Part shown: positions 7,374 through 14,595 of the stretch, in pieces
Position numbering within the stretch: the first letter of the stretch is position 1
Layout: each line of letters opens with the position of its first letter
NCBI GenBank assembly: GCA_003542935.1
Contig: DPJQ01000112.1
Coordinates: forward strand, 1-23,372
Direction: 5' to 3'
DNA: 23,372 nt
Source: Lachnospiraceae bacterium
GTDB taxonomy: Bacteria > Bacillota > Clostridia > Lachnospirales > Lachnospiraceae
Notes under the pieces: generated by a model
The model's input: the letters and a program-made list of their open reading frames with translations, nothing else
Database searches by the model: none
Told to the model about the DNA's origin: nothing
Made by a program: the position numbers and the translations under genes

Positions 7374-8027
7374 TTATGCACCAAATACAGCTTCATAATC
7401 CTTCTTGAATTTCTCGATGCCCTGGTCGGTCAACGGATGTTTTGTCATCTGCTCAATAACCTTGTAGGGCACGGTAGCGATATCGGCACCCGCCAGGGCA
7501 CAGTCCGTCACATGGATCGGATTGCGGACGCTGGCCGCAATGATCTGAGTCTCGATACCGGCCACCGCGAACATCTCGGCGATGGTCTCTATGAGTTCTG
7601 TACCCGGCTGGGAAATATCATCCAGACGTCCCAGGAAGGGGGACACATAGGTAGCTCCGGCCCTGGCAGCCAAAAGGGCCTGGTTTGCTGAGAATATCAG
7701 CGTCACATTAGTCTTGATTCCCTCGGCGGCCAGTACTTTGACTGCTTTTAACCCCTCCACGGTCATGGGAATCTTCACCACCATATTCGGGTGGATCGCC
7801 GCGATCTCGCGTCCCTCCCGGATCATGCCTTCTGCATCTGTGGTGGTGGCCTTCACCTCACCGCTGATGGCTCCGTCCACGATAGAGGCAATTTCCTTGA
7901 TCACCTCATTAAAATCTCTGCCTTCTTTGGCAATCAGGGAGGGATTGGTGGTCACGCCGCAAATCACGCCCATATCATTGGCCTTCCTGATCTCCTCCAC
8001 ATTTGCTGTGTCAACAAAAAAACGCAT
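7374..8027 (-). CDS. tal: Transaldolase, small TalC/FSA-type
   Basis: This 217-residue protein belongs to the small decameric transaldolase/fructose-6-phosphate aldolase family. The Schiff-base Lys is at 85 in MVVKIPMT. Glu57 (SGEV) and Phe131 (SPFLGRLDD) match true transaldolases; fructose-6-phosphate aldolase carries Gln and Tyr at the corresponding sites, so transaldolase activity is the better call. GVTTNPSLIAKEG near 24-36 is the usual N-terminal signature. The start (MRFFVDTAN) follows GAGGAGG; nine extra in-frame codons upstream include the ribosome binding site itself and are rejected. It works with the adjacent transketolase subunits. Confidence 0.93.
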   Translation of the reverse strand: MRFFVDTANVEEIRKANDMGVICGVTTNPSLIAKEGRDFNEVIKEIASIVDGAISGEVKATTTDAEGMIREGREIAAIHPNMVVKIPMTVEGLKAVKVLAAEGIKTNVTLIFSANQALLAARAGATYVSPFLGRLDDISQPGTELIETIAEMFAVAGIETQIIAASVRNPIHVTDCALAGADIATVPYKVIEQMTKHPLTDQGIEKFKKDYEAVFGA

Positions 8028-8066
8028 TTTGTACCTCCTCGCCTTTCGGCTCATTAAATGAATATG

Positions 8067-8735
8067 TTAAGCGGAATACTCCGCAAAAACACGCTGGAAT
8101 GCCCGGATCGACTCTCCGATCCGGCCGTTAAATACACTGGAACCGGCCACAATCAGACTGGCCCCCGCATCCAGGACCTGCCGTACATTGTCCGGTTTCA
8201 TACCACCGTCCACCTCGATGGGAACGGACAGTTCCCTCTCTGCCAGAAGCTTTCGCAAACTGCAGATCTTTTCTGTCATAGACGGGATGTATGCCTGTCC
8301 CCCAAATCCCGGATTAACCGTCATGAGAAGCACTGCGTCCACATCCCCCAGCACGTATTCCAGAACTGCCAGGGGAGTGGCCGGGTTCAGTACCACACAG
8401 GCTTCTTTCCCGGCGGCCCGTATCTGCTGGATTGTCCTGTGCAGATGTCTGCAGGCCTCCGCATGAACGCCGATCCGATCGGCTCCGGCCTCCGCGGCCA
8501 GCTCCACATACCGGCCCGGTTCTTCCACCATCAGATGTACATCAAAAAACAGGCCGCTGACCCGCCGCATGGATGAAATTACCGGAAACCCCAGGGACAG
8601 GCTCGGCACAAAGGTTCCGTCCATCACATCAATGTGCACGGCATGGACACCCGCTTCCTCTACATCCCTTAAATCCCGCCCCAGATTGGCAAAATCCGCC
8701 GACAAAACAGAGGGCAGCAGTTCTATCTTCCCCAT
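8067..8735 (-). CDS. rpe: Ribulose-phosphate 3-epimerase
   Basis: This 222-residue TIM-barrel protein interconverts ribulose-5-phosphate and xylulose-5-phosphate. Metal-binding motifs are visible: HIDVMDGTFVPS (34-45), DVHLMVEEP (65-73) and EVDGGM (about 174-179), together with the phosphate-binding TVNPGFGGQ and VAGSSVF loops. Start ATG 8735 follows GGAG with a 10-nt spacer. It lies between ulaE (29 nt upstream) and transaldolase (39 nt downstream). A more distant paralogue, AlsE-like, is encoded at 21607. Confidence 0.94.
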   Translation of the reverse strand: MGKIELLPSVLSADFANLGRDLRDVEEAGVHAVHIDVMDGTFVPSLSLGFPVISSMRRVSGLFFDVHLMVEEPGRYVELAAEAGADRIGVHAEACRHLHRTIQQIRAAGKEACVVLNPATPLAVLEYVLGDVDAVLLMTVNPGFGGQAYIPSMTEKICSLRKLLAERELSVPIEVDGGMKPDNVRQVLDAGASLIVAGSSVFNGRIGESIRAFQRVFAEYSA

Positions 8736-8764
8736 ATCTTATACTCTCCTGCAAAATCTATCTG

Positions 8765-9616
8765 TCAATCTTCCGGCTGTCCGTCCAGGATCCCTGCCAT
8801 CATATCATGGGCAAAGACCAGATCTTCCTTCCAGCCGGGATTGCCGGTATACCAGAACTCCGTCACATATTTCCGGATCCCCATCGACCAGGCCGTCCGG
8901 ATCATGGCTTTGAAATCCACATGGCCCGTCCCAAAAGGAACTTCCCGGAATACACCCGGAACCGTCTCTTTCAAATGCACCGAGGTGATATGGCCCGCAC
9001 CGCTTGCAAGATCCGCCAGCACATCCGTACCATAAGTGACGGCCGCGTTTTTGATATTACCGGTGTCCGGATACACATTCAGATAAGCCGATTGCACACG
9101 GTTTACATGTTCCATGGCCTTCGCCGTGGTGTTCATAAATTCCGTCTCCATGGTCTCAAAGCCCATCATCACACCGGCCCTGGCCGCCATCATCGCGGCC
9201 TTTTTCAGATTTTTCTCAAACCGGGCCCTGGTCTTGTCAGAGCCTTCCTCGTAATACACATCATAGCCTGCCAGCTGAATGATCCGAATACCCAGATCGT
9301 CCGCCAGCTGGATAGCCTTCTCCATAATCTCCATACCCCTTTTGCAGACGGCAGGATCATTACTGCCCAGCGGGTATTTTCGGTGGCCCGACAGGCACAT
9401 GGTGCGGATGGGAATCCCCGTCTCATACATCGTCCGCACCAGTTCCAGCCGCTCTTCCTGCGGCATGTCCAGACGGCTCAGTTTGGCGTCCGTCTCGTCA
9501 ATACTGATCTCGACAAAATCAAAGCCAGCCTCCTTTGCCGCCGTGAGCTTTTCCGCCCACGACAGCTCCGAAGGCATGGCTTTCTCATACAATCCAAGGG
9601 TATATGCCTTTGTCAT
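8765..9616 (-). CDS. ulaE: L-ribulose-5-phosphate / L-xylulose-5-phosphate 3-epimerase
   Basis: This 283-residue TIM barrel matches the UlaE/SgaU family, which converts L-xylulose-5-phosphate to L-ribulose-5-phosphate in L-ascorbate and L-xylulose breakdown. Visible parts are LGLYEKAMP near the start, CLSGHRKYPLGS, the acidic metal ligands in GFETMETEFMNT and NVYPDTGNI, and the C-terminal YVTEFWYTGNPGW. ATG 9616 follows GGGAGG with a 6-nt spacer; a TTG two codons earlier overlaps that site. It is the first gene after a strong promoter. The next enzyme normally needed, L-ribulose-5-phosphate 4-epimerase (UlaF/AraD), is not in the window. Confidence 0.92.
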   Translation of the reverse strand: MTKAYTLGLYEKAMPSELSWAEKLTAAKEAGFDFVEISIDETDAKLSRLDMPQEERLELVRTMYETGIPIRTMCLSGHRKYPLGSNDPAVCKRGMEIMEKAIQLADDLGIRIIQLAGYDVYYEEGSDKTRARFEKNLKKAAMMAARAGVMMGFETMETEFMNTTAKAMEHVNRVQSAYLNVYPDTGNIKNAAVTYGTDVLADLASGAGHITSVHLKETVPGVFREVPFGTGHVDFKAMIRTAWSMGIRKYVTEFWYTGNPGWKEDLVFAHDMMAGILDGQPED

Positions 9617-9654
9617 ACACAACCTCCCTCTTTGACACAGTTTTTGATGTCTGT

Positions 9655-9683
9655 ATTATATCAGCTTTTCCAAACAGTGTCAT
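9655..9683 (-). promoter_or_regulatory. Predicted promoter of the ulaE-pentose phosphate operon
   Basis: On the minus strand ATGACA (9678-9683) and consensus TATAAT (9655-9660) are 17 nt apart, with TG one base before the -10. Transcription would start about 30 nt before the ulaE start codon. No terminator is visible between this promoter and the AroE-like gene ending at 9740, so some read-through from the DeoR operon is possible. Confidence 0.75.
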
Positions 9684-9739
9684 CTGTTTTCGGGAAATTG
9701 CGCATAAATGTAAATAAAGATGTATAATAATTACAACCT

Positions 9740-10606
9740 TTAATAATGGACGTCTATGCCGTATTCTCTGGCCAGCGCATCCTTCATGCTCCCGGCATCG
9801 GCCACCTCACCGGTCCAGTAGTAAATACTCTCTACACACTGATTGATCAGCATACCCAGACCGTCCAGTGTTCTGGCGCCGCGTTTTTCAGCCTCCTTTA
9901 AAAGCTGCGTATGGGGATGGTTCGGTATAACGTCGCAGACCACCATGCGGTCCGTAATTGTATCAAACACAATATCCGGTCTGGCATCCACATCGGGATA
10001 CAGCCCGATACTGGTAGTATTGACCAGGATATCCGTGTCCGCGTCTATGGCCATCGTATGATCCCATTTTTCATAAGAGGTTTTCAAGTCAAAATGTTTC
10101 CGGATCGTCTCCAACAGCTCCCGGCCCCTCGTCTCGGATCTGTTCAGGATTACCAGTTCGCCGATACCGGCACGGCAAAGCTCCACTGCTATGGCTCTGG
10201 CGGCTCCGCCGGCGCCCAGCATGGTCACTTTTTTACCTTCCAACGCTACGCCTGCATTTTCCAGAGATTTCATAAAGCCCTTGCCGTCCGTATTCTCCCC
10301 CCGGAGTTTTCCGTCTTTTACCACAACGGTGTTGACCGCGCCCATGATGGCGGCTTCCTCCGATATGGAGTCCAGATAAGGAAGCGCCGCCACTTTGTGG
10401 GGAATCGTCAGATGGATACCCTTGAAATTCAATGCCGTCAGTGCCCGCAGGGCATCTTTCAGATCCTCTGCCTTGACATTTACCGTAATATACCGGTAAG
10501 GAATGCCCAATTTTTCAAACGCATCCTGGGCTACTACCACAGTGGGGTTTTCATCGATCGGATCCCCAAACACGCCTACCAGCTCTTCCCTGTATGATTT
10601 TCCCAT
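9740..10606 (-). CDS. AroE-family (shikimate dehydrogenase-like) oxidoreductase with altered substrate site
   Basis: This 288-residue protein has the AroE fold in order: substrate domain, then Rossmann domain. Catalytic Lys71 (TIPHK), Asn92 (GAVNTV) and Asp107 (GENTDGKGF) are present. The cofactor loop GAGGAARA (131-138) followed by LNRS (154-157) points to NADP. The segment that binds the shikimate carboxylate in AroE, a His-Ser-x-Ser-Pro motif, is replaced by GDPIDENPTVV (15-25), with no serine. Asn before the TIPHK strand is also His. It is therefore probably not a biosynthetic shikimate dehydrogenase. The start follows AAAGGAGG. One base separates it from the UPF0303 gene upstream, making it the last gene of the DeoR operon; a related polyol or sugar acid substrate is inferred. 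Confidence 0.82.
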   Translation of the reverse strand: MGKSYREELVGVFGDPIDENPTVVVAQDAFEKLGIPYRYITVNVKAEDLKDALRALTALNFKGIHLTIPHKVAALPYLDSISEEAAIMGAVNTVVVKDGKLRGENTDGKGFMKSLENAGVALEGKKVTMLGAGGAARAIAVELCRAGIGELVILNRSETRGRELLETIRKHFDLKTSYEKWDHTMAIDADTDILVNTTSIGLYPDVDARPDIVFDTITDRMVVCDVIPNHPHTQLLKEAEKRGARTLDGLGMLINQCVESIYYWTGEVADAGSMKDALAREYGIDVHY

Positions 10607-10607
10607 C

Positions 10608-11105
10608 CTATGCCTCCTTTACAGCCTCTATTTCGTGTATTCCCAAATATTTTGCCACGGCGTTCACCGCCGTCTGATGATCCTGCGTATGGGCCAGTCC
10701 GGACACGGCCAGCACACCGATACACCCGATGCCTTTTACGCGGATCGGAAATCCGCCGCCCATGTTCCCGTACAGATTCGGATCCAGGTGGGCGTCCCTG
10801 TACAGATCATCCTCCCCCACAAAAGGCATATAATGGGCCCGCAGCGTACTGCGATGGAACATGTTGACAGTACGCACCTTGCGCGTCAGCCACAGGTCAT
10901 TATAATTGTTGGTGCCGTTACAGCCATAACGGAACACCATATAGCCGTTGATCCAGATCTCGGCCGCTATGGCAAGCCCCTCCTTTTTGGCATCCTCCAC
11001 CAGCTGGCAGCCCAGCTTCCACGCGTCATCATTGTCAAAATGATCAAACAGCAGTTTTTCCTCCTGCCTCTTTACAATAGCATAATTTTCCTGTTCCAGC
11101 GACAT
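10608..11105 (-). CDS. UPF0303 / DUF336 (GlcG-HbpS-like) protein
   Basis: This 165-residue protein matches the UPF0303 group of the DUF336/HbpS superfamily, often labelled heme-degrading domain protein. The C-terminal signature GNMGGGFPIRVKG, then GCIGVLAVSGL and QDHQTAV, is clear. The length is typical. Biochemical function is not established for this group; related proteins bind heme or sit beside glycolate and diol oxidation genes. The start follows GAGGAGG with a short spacer. It lies 9 nt after the M24-like gene and 1 nt before the AroE-like gene, so it is firmly part of the DeoR operon. Confidence 0.85.
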   Translation of the reverse strand: MSLEQENYAIVKRQEEKLLFDHFDNDDAWKLGCQLVEDAKKEGLAIAAEIWINGYMVFRYGCNGTNNYNDLWLTRKVRTVNMFHRSTLRAHYMPFVGEDDLYRDAHLDPNLYGNMGGGFPIRVKGIGCIGVLAVSGLAHTQDHQTAVNAVAKYLGIHEIEAVKEA

Positions 11106-11114
11106 AGCTCCTCC

Positions 11115-12212
11115 TCATAAATTCTGTATCAGAATATCCGGCCTCCGGATCGTCTTTCCGTCAACGGTCACATCACGATACACCCAGTTTCCGGTGTAGG
11201 AAATGATATGCTGCTCATCACCGCGAACCACATAGGTATCCTCCAGCTTCACACCGGCGATGGTCGGGTTCCAGGAAAATCCCTGGTGATCCAATACGAT
11301 ATCCTCTGTCCGGAAATTCGCACAGTAGTCCCGTGTGAGATAACCCAGCGCGCCGCCCTGATGATGGAGATGGAAATCCGCTTCATAACCTGTGGATTTG
11401 TATACTTCATACCCTTTCTCCAACACCTGACGGGCAGGCACACCTGACTTTGTATTGAGGATATATGTTGCGTCAACCTTGAGCAGAGCTTCATATTTAT
11501 TGCGTATCTCTTCAGACAGCGGTTCAAAGGAGGTGATCCTGCTGATGGATACGGTAAGGCCGTATTTCTGAGCACAGATCGCAATCATCGCACATTTTTC
11601 AATTTTTTTATCTGTGGGCAGGGGATGGCGGTATTTCAGAAGCCTTTCATCGGAAGCCACCAGGATCACCGGTACGGCATACCCCTTTGCCAGAAGTCGT
11701 CCCACGACACGGCCTGCCGCTTCATGTTCCGTCTCACCGGGACGGATATCCCGCACGGAATCCTCCAGGATCTGCGCCGCCTCCGGCCCGATCTCGTCCA
11801 TACGTTTTTCTTCCGCCTCCGTCAGCACATAGCGCAGTGTCTGTATTCTATCGGAAATGTCCTGTGTGCCGTAGATCCCGTTATCGCTGCCGATCTTCTT
11901 CCCCTGGATATAGGGCTTTAAAGCCTCGGCCTCATCTTCATGCCAGCGGTAGCCGATCAGCTCAAAACTGCCGTCGGTCAGCTCCTCGTCAAATACCCGG
12001 TACATCTCACTGGAATTGCACACCGCATAGGCTTTATCCGCCATAATCAGAATCCGCGCAGAAGCCTGTCCGCAGCTTCTGTCCACCATATCGCCTTTGC
12101 CCCCGGTGATCCAGTAAAAATTGTGGATAGCCGAGAGCAGCACACCGTCAAGTCCTTCCTCCCCCATCAGTTTCCTGACTCTGGCAAATTTCTCTTTTAA
12201 TTCATCCGTCAT
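11115..12212 (-). CDS. M24-like (pita-bread fold) protein, probably not a metallopeptidase
   Basis: This 365-residue protein resembles Xaa-Pro aminopeptidase/prolidase family M24: a creatinase-type N-terminal domain (about 1-130) and a pita-bread C-terminal domain. Active M24 enzymes use two Asp, one His and two Glu. Here the Asp-bearing strand reads AICAQKYGLTVSISR (211-225) with no Asp, and the first Glu position reads DHQGFSWNP. Only a His (near 284, HHQGGALGY) and Glu324 (KLEDT) remain. Hydrolysis by metals is therefore unlikely; creatinase shows this fold can work without metal. The start (MTDELK) overlaps the kinase stop as ATGA and follows AAAGGAG. A role in the same sugar pathway is inferred only from position. 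Confidence 0.8.
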   Translation of the reverse strand: MTDELKEKFARVRKLMGEEGLDGVLLSAIHNFYWITGGKGDMVDRSCGQASARILIMADKAYAVCNSSEMYRVFDEELTDGSFELIGYRWHEDEAEALKPYIQGKKIGSDNGIYGTQDISDRIQTLRYVLTEAEEKRMDEIGPEAAQILEDSVRDIRPGETEHEAAGRVVGRLLAKGYAVPVILVASDERLLKYRHPLPTDKKIEKCAMIAICAQKYGLTVSISRITSFEPLSEEIRNKYEALLKVDATYILNTKSGVPARQVLEKGYEVYKSTGYEADFHLHHQGGALGYLTRDYCANFRTEDIVLDHQGFSWNPTIAGVKLEDTYVVRGDEQHIISYTGNWVYRDVTVDGKTIRRPDILIQNL

Positions 12213-13693
12213 TGTCCGTTCTCCTTTCCCAATACGCATTTCCACCTGTAATACTGTTCATCCCATAAACGTTCCTGTTTGGGGGCAAATTCCAGAATTT
12301 CAAAAGATTTCCGGATAATACCGCGCCCCTCCTTCAGCCCGGATATCTCCCCGGCGCTTTTCATCTGTACGATCAGGTTTCCGGCCAACGCCGCCTCAAA
12401 GGGCCCCGCATATACCGGCCTGGCACATGCCTCCGCCACAAAACGGTCCAGCGTACGGTTCTGTCCGCCCCCGCCGAGGATATAGATCTCTTCCAGTTCA
12501 TGGCCGCCAATCCGCTCCAGCAGTTCAAACACCATGCGGTACTTGAAAGCCAACCCTTCCAGCACTGTGCGGATCACCGCCCCGATGGACGTCACCGGCC
12601 CCTGGCCCGTGCGCACACAGTAATCCGAAACCTTTTTCAGCATATCCCCCGGCATATAGAATGCAGAGTCATCCGGATCGATAAAAAACTGCCAGGGCTC
12701 TGCCTCTGCAGCCAGCTGCTCTACCTCCCCGTAAGACAATTCCCGACCGTATTTCTCCCGGTAATCCAGCAGGCATTCCTGCAGAATCCACAGTCCCATC
12801 ACATTTTTGATCATCCGATACCTGTGGTCCACACCGCCCTCATAGGCAATGTTTGCCTCAAAGGCCTCCTCCGTCAGCAGCGGTTCCATAACCTCAGTAC
12901 CCACGATAGACCAGGTTCCGCTGCTGATATAGCCCACATGCTCTTTCTCCGTAGGCAATGCTGCCACGGCGGATGCCGTGTCATGTCCCGCCACGGCTAC
13001 CACCCGCACATCCCCCGGCGCTTCCGTCAGGCTCTCCCGGCGAATCTTCCCGGTAACGGTTCCCGTCTCTACGATCCCGGGGAAAATATCTTTCCGTATA
13101 CCCAGCCGCTCCATCAGTCCGTCAGACCACCGACCGGTCCGCCAGTCCATAAGCTGGGTCACGGATGCCATCGTATATTCTGTATAGGTTTCCCCCGTCA
13201 GCAGATAACCAAGAAGCTCCGGAATCAGAAGGGCATGGACACAGTGATCCAGCAAAAAGCTTTCCCCCTCATAGGACATGGACGCCATCTGCATGGACGT
13301 GTTGAACAGGGCAATCTGGCTGCCGGTGATATCGTACAGTTCCCGTTTGGGCACTCTTTTATAAATTTCCCGCGCATGGCGCTCCGTCCTCTCGTCACGG
13401 TAGCACCTGACCTGATTAAAAAGGCGGCCGCCGGTATCGATCAGACCGAAATCATTGCAGAAAGAATCCATTCCCACACTGAACAGAGCTCCTTCCGCCT
13501 CCCTGTGAGCTTTCTTAATTCCCAGCTCCAGGTTCCGGTAAATGCTGATGATATCCCAGTACAAGCCGCCTGCCATCCTCATCTGTCTATTGGAAAAACG
13601 ATGAATGATCTCCGTCTTCAGCCTGCGGCCATCCAGAAAACCCTCCATCATTTTTCCGCTGCTTGCTCCTAAATCAAAACCTAAATATCTCAT
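12209..13693 (-). CDS. FGGY-family carbohydrate kinase, rhamnulokinase-like
   Basis: This 494-residue protein has the FGGY two-lobed layout. DLGASSGKMM (7-16) is the phosphate-binding start, GHDTASAV contains the catalytic Asp, and YISSGTWSIVG and GGGGQNRTLDRFVAEA form the ATP site. The closest family I recognise is rhamnulokinase (YWDI, MDSFCNDFGLID), but the segment that reads Trp-Gly-Val in that family is Phe-Cys-Asn here, so the sugar may differ. No rhamnose isomerase or aldolase is nearby. A ketose such as L-xylulose, feeding UlaE, is an inference. ATG 13693 overlaps the DeoR stop by four bases (ATGA), and its own stop overlaps the M24-like start in the same way. Confidence 0.9.
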   Translation of the reverse strand: MRYLGFDLGASSGKMMEGFLDGRRLKTEIIHRFSNRQMRMAGGLYWDIISIYRNLELGIKKAHREAEGALFSVGMDSFCNDFGLIDTGGRLFNQVRCYRDERTERHAREIYKRVPKRELYDITGSQIALFNTSMQMASMSYEGESFLLDHCVHALLIPELLGYLLTGETYTEYTMASVTQLMDWRTGRWSDGLMERLGIRKDIFPGIVETGTVTGKIRRESLTEAPGDVRVVAVAGHDTASAVAALPTEKEHVGYISSGTWSIVGTEVMEPLLTEEAFEANIAYEGGVDHRYRMIKNVMGLWILQECLLDYREKYGRELSYGEVEQLAAEAEPWQFFIDPDDSAFYMPGDMLKKVSDYCVRTGQGPVTSIGAVIRTVLEGLAFKYRMVFELLERIGGHELEEIYILGGGGQNRTLDRFVAEACARPVYAGPFEAALAGNLIVQMKSAGEISGLKEGRGIIRKSFEILEFAPKQERLWDEQYYRWKCVLGKENGQ

Positions 13694-14493
13694 ATCCCCT
13701 CTTGCCCATCCGCGACGATGAGCTCCACATCAAACTTCTGGAGAGTCTCCATCTGGGCATCCGCCAGATTCCTGTCGCAGATCAGATAATCCACCAGATC
13801 CAGCGTAGCCAGAATAACTCCGCCGCTCCGATTGATTTTTGTGTGATCCGCCGTAAAATACACCCGGTCCGACGCCTGCATAAAAAACTTCTTCACCTCG
13901 GTCTCATACATACTGATGTCACAGATCATGCCGTCTTCCCCCACTCCGTAAGCCGACAGAAACGCCTTGTTAGGATGGAATTTTCTCGCCATCTCATTGG
14001 CAAAATCCCCCACGCAAGAGAAAAAATCTCTGCGGAATATCCCCCCCAGGGATATAACCGTATGGCTGTTCGACATGCTGAAATTATCTTCCAGCAACAC
14101 CCGCACAGAATTGGTGATCACCGTCACGGTATACGCCGGGTCAATATATTTCAGAAGAGCCAGATTGGTGGAACTGTTGTCTATGAAAATCGTATCACCG
14201 TCCTGAACCAGTGACGCCGCCTTTTTACAGATCCGTTCCTTCTCCCGTGCGCACTGTTTCACCCGGTATATGTATTTGATTTCAGAAGGGTCATTGGACT
14301 GCTGCAGGCCGATGGCGCCGCCATGGGTACGCTTGAGCAGTTTTTCCTGCTCAAGCTCACTGAGATCCTTGCGCAGAGTTTCCTTGCTCACATTCAGCTC
14401 CCTGGCCAGCTCCGCCACCTGGATCCTGCCCAGAACTTCCAGACGCTCCAATATCTGTTGTTTCCTTTCAATGCCGAAATTCTTTACGCCCAT
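13690..14493 (-). CDS. DeoR/GlpR-family transcriptional regulator
   Basis: This 267-residue protein has a DeoR-type winged helix-turn-helix (about residues 8-62, with VAELARELNVSKETLRKDLSELE followed by KRTHGGA) and a DeoRC sensor domain (about 80-255) with DGDTIFIDNSSTN and TADHTKI. These regulators usually repress sugar operons and respond to a phosphorylated sugar intermediate. It is the first gene of a five-gene operon and is translationally coupled to the kinase. The start follows GGGGAG. A GTG-AAT inverted repeat between its promoter and start codon is a candidate self-regulatory operator. Confidence 0.92.
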   Translation of the reverse strand: MGVKNFGIERKQQILERLEVLGRIQVAELARELNVSKETLRKDLSELEQEKLLKRTHGGAIGLQQSNDPSEIKYIYRVKQCAREKERICKKAASLVQDGDTIFIDNSSTNLALLKYIDPAYTVTVITNSVRVLLEDNFSMSNSHTVISLGGIFRRDFFSCVGDFANEMARKFHPNKAFLSAYGVGEDGMICDISMYETEVKKFFMQASDRVYFTADHTKINRSGGVILATLDLVDYLICDRNLADAQMETLQKFDVELIVADGQEGI

Positions 14494-14508
14494 CTGCTAT
14501 CTCCCCTC

Positions 14509-14530
14509 GTGGAATTCGTTAACATTTCAC
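14509..14530 (-). promoter_or_regulatory. Candidate DeoR operator
   Basis: The 22-bp element has 7-bp arms, GTGGAAT and ATTTCAC, that match as an inverted repeat at six of seven positions around an 8-nt centre containing GTTAAC. It lies between the promoter -10 and the deoR ribosome binding site, a typical repressor position. Assignment is by position and symmetry only. Confidence 0.35.
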
Positions 14531-14552
14531 TTTCCCATTAATAATCTTTCAT

Positions 14553-14581
14553 ATTCTAACGTAAAGAACCTTCTTTTGCAA
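14553..14581 (-). promoter_or_regulatory. Predicted promoter of the deoR operon
   Basis: On the minus strand TTGCAA (14576-14581) and TAGAAT (14553-14558) are separated by exactly 17 nt. It begins about 15 nt after the stop of the second permease gene, with no clear terminator between, so the transporter operon could read through. Confidence 0.65.
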
Positions 14582-14595
14582 TCCTCTAAACGACA

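Noticed and set aside
12209..13693. Calling the FGGY kinase rhaB (rhamnulokinase)
   Set aside because: The family resemblance is real, but the substrate-region motif differs and no rhamnose isomerase, aldolase or rhamnose regulator is near, so only the broader family name is justified.
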